Below, one piece after another: positions 22,367 through 30,989 of a DNA stretch of 64,000 bases. Source of the stretch: an uncultured Eubacterium sp. (GTDB lineage: Bacteria; Bacillota; Clostridia; Lachnospirales; Lachnospiraceae); NCBI GenBank assembly GCA_934338065.1, contig CAKRGX010000001.1, forward strand, positions 62,001 to 126,000. Direction: 5' to 3'. A program made the position numbers and the translations under genes. Position 1 is the first letter of the stretch, and the number at the start of each line of letters is the position of its first letter. Under the pieces are notes generated by a model. That model saw only the letters and a program-made list of their open reading frames with translations, was not told where the DNA came from and did not search any database.

Positions 22367-24892
22367 TTAATCAACCATATAACTGACAAATTGACTGCCC
22401 GCCATCTTCAACGTTTTTTCATATTCTGACCGGCTCACCATTTTCTTTTTCCCTTGCAATGGATCATAGATCAATAGCTTATGTGTGTCATATCCGCCAA
22501 TTACAACTGCGTGATTACTGCCTGTCATTGCAATGACAGGTTTATTTCCACTGACAAAATACAGAATCTCTTCCAGGCTGCATCCTTTCAAATTAACTGG
22601 GCGCTGCAAATATTTTGCCAGCATCTCATAAACATTTTGACCCTGTTTCTCTATATCCGCCACGTCAACATCATAATGATTGGCTTTCAACACCATGTGT
22701 ACACAGGATGCAAGACTGGACACCCCATTTTCTACTCTCTTTAACTCAATGCCACCGATCATGTTCTGGATAAAGGCACCACTTCTCTCCCATACAACCT
22801 GATGATTACTCGATACGACAACGCCCATCTTCTCATCTGCCTGCTGAATCGCATTGGCTACGCTTTCATAAGACGCTGTAATCTTACCACCGGCATATAC
22901 ATAATACTTTGTAACTTTAGGCCGCTCCAGCCGCACATAACGTTCGCTGGTCTTTACTGTCGTAATCATATCCCCCCACTTTGGCTGTGTCTTCATCTCA
23001 TAAGAATCAGGAAATTGAATATACCATTCTGTCAGACATTTATTCGTAACTCTCGACACATAACTAAACCTGGATGAATTTTTCTCTGTATTATTCAGGA
23101 TGGTATCTTCCCCCGCACTCACATAAGTACCATCAGAAGCCCGTTTGCACAAACTCATATTAATTACATTTCCATTGGAAACAATTTTCTGTACATATAT
23201 ATTTTTCTTACTATATTGCCGGCGTACCTCTCCCGTTGTACTCGCTATATATAGTTCATGACAAGGGATAACCCTGCTCCCGTTTTTTGTCCTTCCAATA
23301 TCCTCCTGACGGACATAGCCATATACCATATTGTCTTCTATAACACCAAGCAGACGGATATAGCTATTTTTATCCGGCCGGTAAAGCACTTTTTTCTCAT
23401 CATTTTCCAAATTGTAAATCGTAATGCTCTCACCGTATCCTTTCGCTAACGAGGAAGACCATGTATAGCAGTTAGCACCCTCCATCGTCATAAAACTATC
23501 TTGTTTGATATTCTCAGCTACTTTTTCCAAACGTTTGCCTGTCATATTGTAAGCATACACCGTATCAGCCACAGTAAAATAATAAATCCCCCGCGAGCTG
23601 ACATAACCATACTCCTCAAAATCGGCATGCAATTGCTGATAGGTCGTATTCATTGGCATATAAACCATTTCCTCTAATTGTCCATCCGCCGTATATTCAA
23701 ATAAAACAACTGCGACATCACCTTCATAACGACCTCGCGGAAAATAACCGTATGCGCAGAAATACAGATTATCTTTGTCATCTATCTTCAACAAACGGAT
23801 TGCCTGCTCATCATACGCACGGTAATCATAAGAAGCATTTCCGCTAAAAGCAGAAAAAATAGTTTTGATTGTACAAGCTGACATATCATATTCATAAAGG
23901 TTTCCGCCTCTTGCAAAATACAGCTTGTTCTCTTTCTTATTTGTGAGCATCTTCTGTTTATTATCTTCTGTAATACCCAATTTTAACTGATTGCTTTTGC
24001 TGCTTGCTTTATGCGGATCAAAAATCGACTCCATGGAGCGTTCAAAATTCAGCAGATAATTCTGGCCACCCGCATAGCGGACACGATAAAATTCCTTGAC
24101 ATGATATTTCTCATCACCCGACGCCGTAGCAGCCTGTATAAAATAGTTATACTGAATACACGCCGTTTCCATATTATACTCTTTCACTGTAACAAGCTCA
24201 TCCGAGATGATCTTTGGAGACATTCCCGACCACGTAACCAGTTCTGCATTCGAAGTAATATCGACATGAGAGAGCGTATTATTCTGGTTCGTCGCAGATG
24301 ATTCCAGATAACGCATCAGTTCTTCTGATTTACTTTTTATAAATGTGTTTTGGTGAAATTTCTTAACAAATGTTAATTTTTCCTGTAAATGACTGTTATC
24401 CAGATAATACTTAAGCCTTGTATAATAATGAATCGTTCTCCCTTGATCGGATGTCGCTTCTATATCTAAAATATATTCCGTGCTTGTTTTAAAACTATAA
24501 TCAAACGTAATATCCACACGTTCCTGGTGTGCAGCGATCGCATGAGCCTCCTCTGTACAGTACACTTCACCAGTCTCTTTGTCAATTACATGACATGCCA
24601 GATTGATCAGACGGCTTTTGGCTTTGCCAAAAAGCAAACCCAGTTTCCGGCTTTGATCAATCGGTGTGACGGATTCTCTTACTGTACTGGCTTCTACTGC
24701 ACCACTGTAACCATATAATGTGTTAATCACTTTTCCCTGTGTCTGTAACGTCACACGAGGATACGTTTCTTCCGAAATGGAAACCTCCTTTGCCTCATCA
24801 TTCATATCCGTCTTCATATTCCTGCCAAACAAAAACAAAGAGGCAATAAATATCATAATAAGAATCACCGTTTTATATATATACTTAACCAT
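22367..24892 (-). CDS. Large membrane-anchored protein with a C-terminal C39-type papain-like domain
   Basis: The 841-aa protein has an N-terminal membrane anchor (residues about 5-24) and a long extracellular region. Residues about 290-560 look like repeated beta-strand units (YFARGGNLYEYD, YYFTVADTVYAY, MTGKRL), plausibly a beta-propeller. The last 115 residues resemble a C39/papain-like fold. Candidate Cys730 is in SLASCVHMVLK, His794 in SNHAVVIGGYD and Asp810 in YDPLQGKK, in the right order and spacing. I do not recognise a named family. ATG 24892 is chosen because GGAG lies six bases upstream, against ATG 24904, which has no ribosome site. It is the first gene of an operon with cdd and the rRNA methyltransferase. 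Confidence 0.72.
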   Translation of the reverse strand: MVKYIYKTVILIMIFIASLFLFGRNMKTDMNDEAKEVSISEETYPRVTLQTQGKVINTLYGYSGAVEASTVRESVTPIDQSRKLGLLFGKAKSRLINLACHVIDKETGEVYCTEEAHAIAAHQERVDITFDYSFKTSTEYILDIEATSDQGRTIHYYTRLKYYLDNSHLQEKLTFVKKFHQNTFIKSKSEELMRYLESSATNQNNTLSHVDITSNAELVTWSGMSPKIISDELVTVKEYNMETACIQYNYFIQAATASGDEKYHVKEFYRVRYAGGQNYLLNFERSMESIFDPHKASSKSNQLKLGITEDNKQKMLTNKKENKLYFARGGNLYEYDMSACTIKTIFSAFSGNASYDYRAYDEQAIRLLKIDDKDNLYFCAYGYFPRGRYEGDVAVVLFEYTADGQLEEMVYMPMNTTYQQLHADFEEYGYVSSRGIYYFTVADTVYAYNMTGKRLEKVAENIKQDSFMTMEGANCYTWSSSLAKGYGESITIYNLENDEKKVLYRPDKNSYIRLLGVIEDNMVYGYVRQEDIGRTKNGSRVIPCHELYIASTTGEVRRQYSKKNIYVQKIVSNGNVINMSLCKRASDGTYVSAGEDTILNNTEKNSSRFSYVSRVTNKCLTEWYIQFPDSYEMKTQPKWGDMITTVKTSERYVRLERPKVTKYYVYAGGKITASYESVANAIQQADEKMGVVVSSNHQVVWERSGAFIQNMIGGIELKRVENGVSSLASCVHMVLKANHYDVDVADIEKQGQNVYEMLAKYLQRPVNLKGCSLEEILYFVSGNKPVIAMTGSNHAVVIGGYDTHKLLIYDPLQGKKKMVSRSEYEKTLKMAGSQFVSYMVD

Positions 24893-24951
24893 ACTAATCT
24901 CCATTCATTTCAAGCAAACTCATAACTTGTTTTCTTTTCCTATGTCTATAC

Positions 24952-24980
24952 AGTGTAACGGCTTTTAACAAAAAGTGCAA
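24952..24980 (-). promoter_or_regulatory. SigA-type promoter of the C39-domain gene
   Basis: The minus strand reads TTGCAC (24980-24975), a 17-bp spacer, then TACACT (24957-24952), about 60 bases upstream of the start codon. Confidence 0.55.
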
Positions 24981-25039
24981 GATATACACAGAAATTTTCT
25001 TATTTCATATATTATAAAATAAAAACTTAGGAGTAAAAA

Positions 25040-25438
25040 ATGCAATATTTAGACGAAAACGAGACTATATCCCCCCCACACTCTCCTGTGACACCATCAC
25101 TTTCTCCCATTTCCGGTGTGGATAAATTATGGGAACTGGAAACGGATAACACATATTTAAAATATTTATATCCCCGGATTACGCGTCAGATCAGCGAATT
25201 TGTTGAAGAGGAATGTGACAAAATGGAATATGAAGGCAGCCTTATGTTCGATGTCTTTCCTGACAAGACTGCCTTGCAGATAATGGCGGCCGGTATTGCT
25301 TCCGATTTCAAAAAAGAAAACCCCGATGTCTATCCGGATCAGCCTAATCTTCTCCGTGATATGATCGAGGTTGTACTCTTTCATGAAATTATGTATCGCC
25401 GTAACCGCTATCGCAATCATAAACGACTCTATTTGTAA
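25040..25438 (+). CDS. Conserved hypothetical protein (Lachnospiraceae-type)
   Basis: This 132-aa soluble protein is of unknown function. The N-terminal 25 residues are proline- and serine-rich. The core, with YPRITRQISEFVEEECDKMEYEGS and a C-terminal RDMIEVVLFHEIMYRRNRYRNH helix, is strongly basic at its end. I recognise this pattern from hypothetical proteins common in Lachnospiraceae, but no activity is known to me. A modest ribosome site (TAGGAG) precedes the ATG. It is convergent with the GGDEF/EAL gene, separated by 7 bases, and no terminator is visible between them. Confidence 0.75.
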   Translation: MQYLDENETISPPHSPVTPSLSPISGVDKLWELETDNTYLKYLYPRITRQISEFVEEECDKMEYEGSLMFDVFPDKTALQIMAAGIASDFKKENPDVYPDQPNLLRDMIEVVLFHEIMYRRNRYRNHKRLYL

Positions 25439-25445
25439 CTTACAC

Positions 25446-26912
25446 CTAAAAAGCTAATTTCTCAAATTCTCCTACAGGCATTGGCTTTGCAAAAACATAC
25501 CCCTGAATCAGATCACAATTCATTTCTTTTAAGAAATCAACCTGTTCTCTTTCTTCTACGCCCTCTGATATTGTATGTAAGTCCAGTGCCTGTGCGAGTT
25601 GAAGCACACTTTGTATGACATCTTTACCACGCTCATCGTTGTCACCGCTTTCAAAGAAAACACGATCAAGCTTCAACGCATCAACACGCACATCCTTAAG
25701 CATATTAAGTGATGAATATCCACTGCCAAAATCATCAATGGAACAAGACAATCCCGCTTTATGTATCCGGTTAACCAGATTAGTAAGCGAATCAAAATCA
25801 TTATAGAACAAAGATTCGGTCAACTCAATCTCAATAGAATTAGGCGGTACCTCATATTTTTTCAGTACATACTCATAATAATCAAAGAAATTAGGTATTT
25901 CAAAATGGCTTCGGGAAAGATTAACAGAAATCGGTATCACGCAATGCCCTTCACGGTGCCACCGTTCAACCAGCTTACATACTTCTTCAAACATATACAG
26001 ATCTAACTCGACAATAAATCCATTTCCCTCAAACAACGGAATAAATTCATCCGGATAGATCATTCCCTCATCTGGATCGATCCAGCGCACCAGCGCCTCA
26101 GCACCTGCTATCGTTTCGCTCTGAACCTCATACTTAGGCTGTAAATAGGGTACAAAATGCCCACATTGCAAAGCTGTATTCATCTTCATCTCTAACGCCT
26201 TATCTCGTCCAAGCCGTTCACTATCCTTTACATCATATACACCCATCGGTACCAGATGTGACGGAGAAATCTTTTTCCGTGCCAGATTGGCATGTTCCAG
26301 CATAGTACTGACATCACTTTCATCTGTTTTCTCTATAATATAAACACCATAATATAAAGCAATACCGTAGCTGTTTCCATTTTCATCTGTCAGATCGGCG
26401 AACTGCTTGCTGATACGATACAAACGCTGATCTAACTTTGGCAGTGAATGATAGCGCATCAATATTCCAAAATTATCTGCCATAATACGTCCGGACACTT
26501 CATCCCAGCGCAGTTCCTCATCAATAATCGTCTGAATCTGTCTGAGAATCTCATCACCGACTTCATTGCCATAATTCTCATTAATAAACTTAAACCGGTC
26601 AATATTGGCATACACTAAAACATATTGTCCATCTCTTCCCTTTAAAAGATCTTTGGCAATCCGTTCAAATTCTTTTTTATTCTTTCCCCCGGTCACATTG
26701 TCCCTGCCATACTGCTTATATAATAGCTGATACTTCATGATCAGCATAACAACAACAAATAAAACCGTAGCAATAACAACAAGAGCTTTTGTAGTTAAAG
26801 TATCCCACTCATTCAGGACCAAAAACATAAAGCCAAACAGAACGATTGCTGTGATCGTGTCCCAGATCAGCATTGCACTTATTGTTTTTAGCCGGGAAAC
26901 AAATTGTTTCAC
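25446..26912 (-). CDS. Membrane GGDEF-EAL protein, probable c-di-GMP phosphodiesterase
   Basis: The 488-aa protein has two N-terminal membrane helices (about 12-34 and 40-60), a GGDEF-like domain (about 72-230) and an EAL domain (about 235-485). The GGDEF signature is degraded to MADNF, so cyclase activity is unlikely. The EAL domain retains EALVRW, DDFGSGYSSL and the KLDR region needed for c-di-GMP hydrolysis. The net role is therefore probably breakdown of cyclic-di-GMP, with the degenerate domain perhaps sensing GTP. The start is GTG 26912, with AAAGGGG at the right distance. A SigA promoter lies at 26944-26972. Confidence 0.9.
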   Translation of the reverse strand: MKQFVSRLKTISAMLIWDTITAIVLFGFMFLVLNEWDTLTTKALVVIATVLFVVVMLIMKYQLLYKQYGRDNVTGGKNKKEFERIAKDLLKGRDGQYVLVYANIDRFKFINENYGNEVGDEILRQIQTIIDEELRWDEVSGRIMADNFGILMRYHSLPKLDQRLYRISKQFADLTDENGNSYGIALYYGVYIIEKTDESDVSTMLEHANLARKKISPSHLVPMGVYDVKDSERLGRDKALEMKMNTALQCGHFVPYLQPKYEVQSETIAGAEALVRWIDPDEGMIYPDEFIPLFEGNGFIVELDLYMFEEVCKLVERWHREGHCVIPISVNLSRSHFEIPNFFDYYEYVLKKYEVPPNSIEIELTESLFYNDFDSLTNLVNRIHKAGLSCSIDDFGSGYSSLNMLKDVRVDALKLDRVFFESGDNDERGKDVIQSVLQLAQALDLHTISEGVEEREQVDFLKEMNCDLIQGYVFAKPMPVGEFEKLAF

Positions 26913-26943
26913 ACAAAAACCCCTTTCCTCAAAAAGTAAATTT

Positions 26944-26972
26944 ATTATAACCTATTTTCCCCATTAAGGCAA
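26944..26972 (-). promoter_or_regulatory. SigA-type promoter of the GGDEF-EAL gene
   Basis: The minus strand reads TTGCCT (26972-26967), a 17-bp spacer, then a perfect TATAAT (26949-26944), 31 bases before the start codon. Confidence 0.75.
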
Positions 26973-26990
26973 CTAAAAACAAAGGCAATG

Positions 26991-27413
26991 TCATACAAAA
27001 AAATTGACTTTTTTCTCCGTTTTTTGTGTTTTTATGACAAGAAAAGGAAAACTTTTTTTGTAACTGACAATACTATCCTCATCCGGTCCGGTGAGACTTG
27101 TTTCAATACAAATCTCATTTCCTTTCTCATATAATCCCTGAACACGGATATTGAAACCATTCGTCTCCTGTTCTCCATAACCAACCGCTATATATCGGTA
27201 TGCCCCATCATCGTATGTCATTTGAAATGCATTGATTTTTTTCTTCTCTATTTCATTCAAAAAATCCTTTGGACAATCCGCTGTAGGAACAACTGTATAA
27301 TCCAGGTCTTTCCCCCGTTTTGCTTTCTGATCCCGGCCACATGCAGTCAGCCATATACTAACAGCAATCAGCAAAATCAAACCGGAAAAAAAGACATACC
27401 GTCTTGCATCCAT
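26991..27413 (-). CDS. Hypothetical lipoprotein, possibly PrcB-like
   Basis: This 140-aa protein has a lipoprotein signal: a hydrophobic stretch followed by LTAC at about residues 22-25, so it should be tethered to the outer face of the membrane. The mature part is a small beta-rich domain ending in FPFLVIKTQ. This recalls the C-terminal domain of PrcB, a protease complex subunit, but the match is only suggestive. ATG 27413 is chosen because GGAG sits six bases upstream. It follows the PIG-L deacetylase gene at about 100 bases on the same strand. Confidence 0.65.
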   Translation of the reverse strand: MDARRYVFFSGLILLIAVSIWLTACGRDQKAKRGKDLDYTVVPTADCPKDFLNEIEKKKINAFQMTYDDGAYRYIAVGYGEQETNGFNIRVQGLYEKGNEICIETSLTGPDEDSIVSYKKSFPFLVIKTQKTEKKVNFFV

Positions 27414-27511
27414 ACCAGTCTCCATTTTCAATCTTTGTTCACTAGTATATGTTCTGCTGTCATGCGATATGTCTTATCTTTCAAAATATCCGATCATACT
27501 GCGGATTGTCA

Positions 27512-29260
27512 TTATTTTTTCTTGTTGTCGATCCAATCTTCCTTTTTGATCCAGTTTTCATAAGGAATCATATGACCAAATGCTCTGATTGCTCCCTGCG
27601 CAGTCGGTAAATACATGCGGATCATTTCATTTTTTATCGCAAGGTCTTCGGCCGCGATCTGTTCTCCTGGTATGGTATCATCCGCATCATAATATTTCCC
27701 AAAATAATAAAATTCTACATTTTGCAGCTTCAGCTTATCAAATTCCGAAGAAACATAAGCGGATACTCTCTGGTGATGATATTTTCCATACTCACCAAAT
27801 GGATTATGCGTGACAACCTTTTTCCACTTCTTATAGGTCAGTATCGTCCGGATATCTTTTCTCATACCTACTTCACTTGTGGAATACAGGTCGGCATCAT
27901 ATTTACCATTCTTATAATATTTTTTCACATCCGGATAATTCAGGATTAGGCTCTTCTGATTTACCCTATTCATAACACTGTCAAAATTAGCATGTCTGGT
28001 CTGATGATAACCATTTGTCATGCAGACAACAAAATACTTCTCATGAATCAGGTGAGCTCCCCCCCACAAACTTTCATCGTCCGGATGAGTTACGATCATT
28101 ACATGATCAACATCATCCAGCTTCAGCTTATCTAACATAGCTTTAGTAACCGTTCCATTGTTCGCTGTGATCTTTATCGTCCATGTCTTACTGATCCGTG
28201 AATCCACGGAAGTTGCCGTGATATCTACCCCCTCCGTCGGACGAAGTGCTGTCACACGGCCATTCTTGTCCACCATGGCCATGGAACGGTCATTGCTTGA
28301 CCATTTGATTGTTTTATAAGTAGCATTTTCCGGTGTGATCTGTAGCTTCAGGTCACGCTGGGTTCCTGCCTCCATAGTAATTGGATTATTATCATCAAAA
28401 GCAATATCTGTCACTGCTACTTTACTGATCTGAATCGCAATATGTGAAATCTTTTTCTGCTTTCTGCTTTTCGCCCGAACAACAACGGTGCCTTCTTTAT
28501 GCGCGGTCAAAATGCCATGCTCATCCACCGTTGCGAGTATTTTGGACGAAGTTGACCAATTCACGGCATAATCCGTAGCGTTCTCCGGCGTCCGGATTGC
28601 CTTTAAGGCAATCTTCTCCCCTACAATACAGTTGGTCTTCGGTGCCTCTATTTCCAATGACTCCAATTTTACTTTTTTCTTGACTCTTAAACGAAAGGAA
28701 CTTTTCCGTTTTGTATTTTTCACCTTCGCCGTAATTGTCGTTTTTCCCTTTTTTAACGCTTTAATTTTTCCTTTCTTAGAAATCGTCGCAACTTTAGGGT
28801 TGCTCGATGTCCACTGAATATCCTGAAAAGACGCATTCTCTGGCGTAATTTTCGTATGCAGCCTGCACTTTTCTTTTTCCACCAGATAATATTCCGGTTT
28901 GTTGAGTATCGTCACTCGATCTACCGGCTCATACGGGAGTACCGTGACCGTTGCTGTCACTTCTTTATCTGACCCTTTCAACTGTGCTGTGATCTCTGCC
29001 TTACCGGTACGGATTCCCTTTACCTTTCCTTTCGCATTTACGGTTGCAATCTTCTTATCACTGCTTGACCACTTCAACTGCTTTTTCTCCCATTTAGTAA
29101 TCTTCTTTATCTTCATGGTCTTCTTCTTTGATGTATAAACGGAAGCATCCTTCATTTTCCATGAAGCTGCGTCTGCTTTTCCTGCCCCCATAGCAAGAAC
29201 CAGTCCCCCCAGTACTGCTAATAACAAAATCCCCCTCTTACCAATTATCGCTTTCATCAC
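27512..29260 (-). CDS. Secreted PIG-L family deacetylase with Ig-like (Big_2) repeats
   Basis: The 582-aa exported protein has a signal peptide (1 to about 31). Four bacterial Ig-like Big_2 repeats follow, over about 35-365. Each carries a WSSSDKKIATVNAKGKV-type motif (KWSSSDKK, QWTSSNPK, NWSTSSKI, KWSSNDRS). A PIG-L/LmbE-type zinc deacetylase domain occupies about 385-560, with its metal motif in THPDDESLWGG and a later HHQR. PIG-L enzymes remove acetyl groups from GlcNAc-containing lipids or glycans. Here the target is presumably a cell-surface polysaccharide or wall glycan. Ig-like repeats would anchor it in the wall matrix. The GTG start has GGAG seven bases upstream. It ends the metG-tatD-ksgA gene run. 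Confidence 0.87.
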   Translation of the reverse strand: MMKAIIGKRGILLLAVLGGLVLAMGAGKADAASWKMKDASVYTSKKKTMKIKKITKWEKKQLKWSSSDKKIATVNAKGKVKGIRTGKAEITAQLKGSDKEVTATVTVLPYEPVDRVTILNKPEYYLVEKEKCRLHTKITPENASFQDIQWTSSNPKVATISKKGKIKALKKGKTTITAKVKNTKRKSSFRLRVKKKVKLESLEIEAPKTNCIVGEKIALKAIRTPENATDYAVNWSTSSKILATVDEHGILTAHKEGTVVVRAKSRKQKKISHIAIQISKVAVTDIAFDDNNPITMEAGTQRDLKLQITPENATYKTIKWSSNDRSMAMVDKNGRVTALRPTEGVDITATSVDSRISKTWTIKITANNGTVTKAMLDKLKLDDVDHVMIVTHPDDESLWGGAHLIHEKYFVVCMTNGYHQTRHANFDSVMNRVNQKSLILNYPDVKKYYKNGKYDADLYSTSEVGMRKDIRTILTYKKWKKVVTHNPFGEYGKYHHQRVSAYVSSEFDKLKLQNVEFYYFGKYYDADDTIPGEQIAAEDLAIKNEMIRMYLPTAQGAIRAFGHMIPYENWIKKEDWIDNKKK

Positions 29261-29272
29261 TTTCGTTCTCCT

Positions 29273-30148
29273 TTACCTTGTTTTCTTTATTTTTTGTAAT
29301 TGATCTGCCAAGGCTGCAAACTCTGACAATCCCAGCTTCTCACCGCGAATCGTCACAGAAAGTCCCATGTTTTCTAACGCTTGTGCCACTTCCTCTTTGG
29401 TAAACAACAACTCAGGACTGTTCGCCAGTCCATTTTGTAATGTTTTACGCCTTTGATTAAAAGATGCTCGGATCAGTCGGAACATCAGCTGCTCATCCGC
29501 CACCTGCACCGGTGTATGCTCCAGACAATCCAGACGGATCACCGCACTTCCCACCTTTGGCCGTGGCATAAAACAATTCGGTGGTACATTAGCAGCTAGA
29601 TACGGCTTCGCATAATACTGAACAGCCAAAGACAACGCCCCATATACCTTTGTCCCAGGTTCTGCCTGCATACGCTCCGCCACTTCCTTCTGCACCATAA
29701 CGGTTATATTGACCAGTGGTACATGACTCTCAAACAACCCCATAATGATCGGAGTTGTTATATAATAAGGCAGATTCGCTACTACTTTTATCGGTCTTCC
29801 CTCATTATACTTCTGTGCTATTGCCCGGATATCCTGCCGCAGAATATCTCCATGCAGTACTTCCACATTCGTATAGGATGCCAAAGTCTCCTTCAGAATA
29901 GGAATAAGGTTATGATCAATCTCCACTGCCAGAACCTGGCGGGCATGTTCACAAAGATACTGTGTCATCGTACCGATGCCAGGTCCAATCTCAAGGACAA
30001 AGTCTTCTCTGGTAATCTCTGCTGCCTCAATAATCTTATCCAACACATGTGGATCAATCAGAAAATTTTGTCCAAATTTTTTCTGAAAATGAAAATCGTG
30101 TTTTTGTAAAACCTGTATCGTTTCCTGTGGATTGCTGAGTTTCGCCAC
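29273..30148 (-). CDS. rsmA: 16S rRNA dimethyladenosine transferase
   Basis: RsmA (KsgA) dimethylates two adjacent adenosines (A1518 and A1519) near the 3' end of 16S rRNA during 30S assembly. The 291-aa protein has the SAM motif LEIGPGIGTMT near 51-61, the catalytic NLPYY near 124-128 and a C-terminal RNA-binding part. GTG 30148 is preceded by AAGGAAG. In many Firmicutes rnmV (RNase M5) lies between tatD and ksgA. Here the two are only 30 bases apart and rnmV is absent. Confidence 0.95.
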   Translation of the reverse strand: MAKLSNPQETIQVLQKHDFHFQKKFGQNFLIDPHVLDKIIEAAEITREDFVLEIGPGIGTMTQYLCEHARQVLAVEIDHNLIPILKETLASYTNVEVLHGDILRQDIRAIAQKYNEGRPIKVVANLPYYITTPIIMGLFESHVPLVNITVMVQKEVAERMQAEPGTKVYGALSLAVQYYAKPYLAANVPPNCFMPRPKVGSAVIRLDCLEHTPVQVADEQLMFRLIRASFNQRRKTLQNGLANSPELLFTKEEVAQALENMGLSVTIRGEKLGLSEFAALADQLQKIKKTR

Positions 30149-30178
30149 ACTCTTCTTCCTTTCTATATCATAAATATA

Positions 30179-30952
30179 TCATAAATGTGTCAAACCATAT
30201 AACTTTTTTGCATTTTCTGTCGTGATCCGGATAATTTCATCCGGCGTAGTCCCTTTCAGCTCTGCCATTTTCCCTGCTACATAGATAAGCTGTGAGGAAT
30301 CATTTCGTATGCCCCTGTTTGGCTCCGGCGCCATATAAGGACAATCCGTCTCCAAAACAATCCTCTCAAGTGGAATCTCCTGCACTGTGCGCTTCAGCTT
30401 CTTCGCATTTTTAAATGTCAGCACACCACCTACACCAATGTAAAAGCCCATATCGACATACTCTTTTGCCATCTCTGGTGAATACGAATAACAATGGATC
30501 ACTCCACCACACTCATATGCTTTCGTTTCCGTGAGGATGTTCATCGTGTCTGCTGCCGCATCACGGCTATGAATAATAATTGGAAGACGTACTTCCTTTG
30601 CCAGTCCGATCTGACGATAAAACCACTTTTTCTGTATTGCGGGAGCCGGCTCCGGCCAATGATAATCAAGACCAAACTCACCGATCGCTACCACCTTATC
30701 GTGCGAAGCATGTTCTTGTATCCAATCTATATCTGCTCCGGTAAGACCGCCTGCCTCACTTGGATGGACACCCAGAGCACAATAGATAAATTCATACTGC
30801 TCTGCTAATGCCAGTGCAGCACGGCTTGAAGCCATGTCTGCACCTACATCAACAAGCCACCCGACGCCTTTATCATGCATACCGGAAAGCAGTTCACCGC
30901 GGTCAGCATCAAATGCTGTATCATCATAATGACTATGTGTATCAAATATCAT
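30179..30952 (-). CDS. tatD: TatD family hydrolase
   Basis: This 257-aa metal-dependent DNase of the TatD amidohydrolase superfamily removes nucleotides from damaged or single-stranded DNA ends. The metal-binding HxH is seen at DTHSHYDD (residues 4-11). A glutamate follows in GEFGLDYHW, histidines in PIIIHSRDA and GVIHCYSY, and the final Asp in LETDCPYM. The length and motif order are normal. It lies between metG and ksgA, a classic Firmicute arrangement, in one operon. Confidence 0.93.
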   Translation of the reverse strand: MIFDTHSHYDDTAFDADRGELLSGMHDKGVGWLVDVGADMASSRAALALAEQYEFIYCALGVHPSEAGGLTGADIDWIQEHASHDKVVAIGEFGLDYHWPEPAPAIQKKWFYRQIGLAKEVRLPIIIHSRDAAADTMNILTETKAYECGGVIHCYSYSPEMAKEYVDMGFYIGVGGVLTFKNAKKLKRTVQEIPLERIVLETDCPYMAPEPNRGIRNDSSQLIYVAGKMAELKGTTPDEIIRITTENAKKLYGLTHL

Positions 30953-30989
30953 TTTTTCCTCATTTCCACGTCACCTCATGTATGACGCA

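Noticed and set aside
26991..27413. Firm PrcB call for the lipoprotein
   Set aside because: Only the C-terminal strand pattern is similar, so it is kept as hypothetical with that note.
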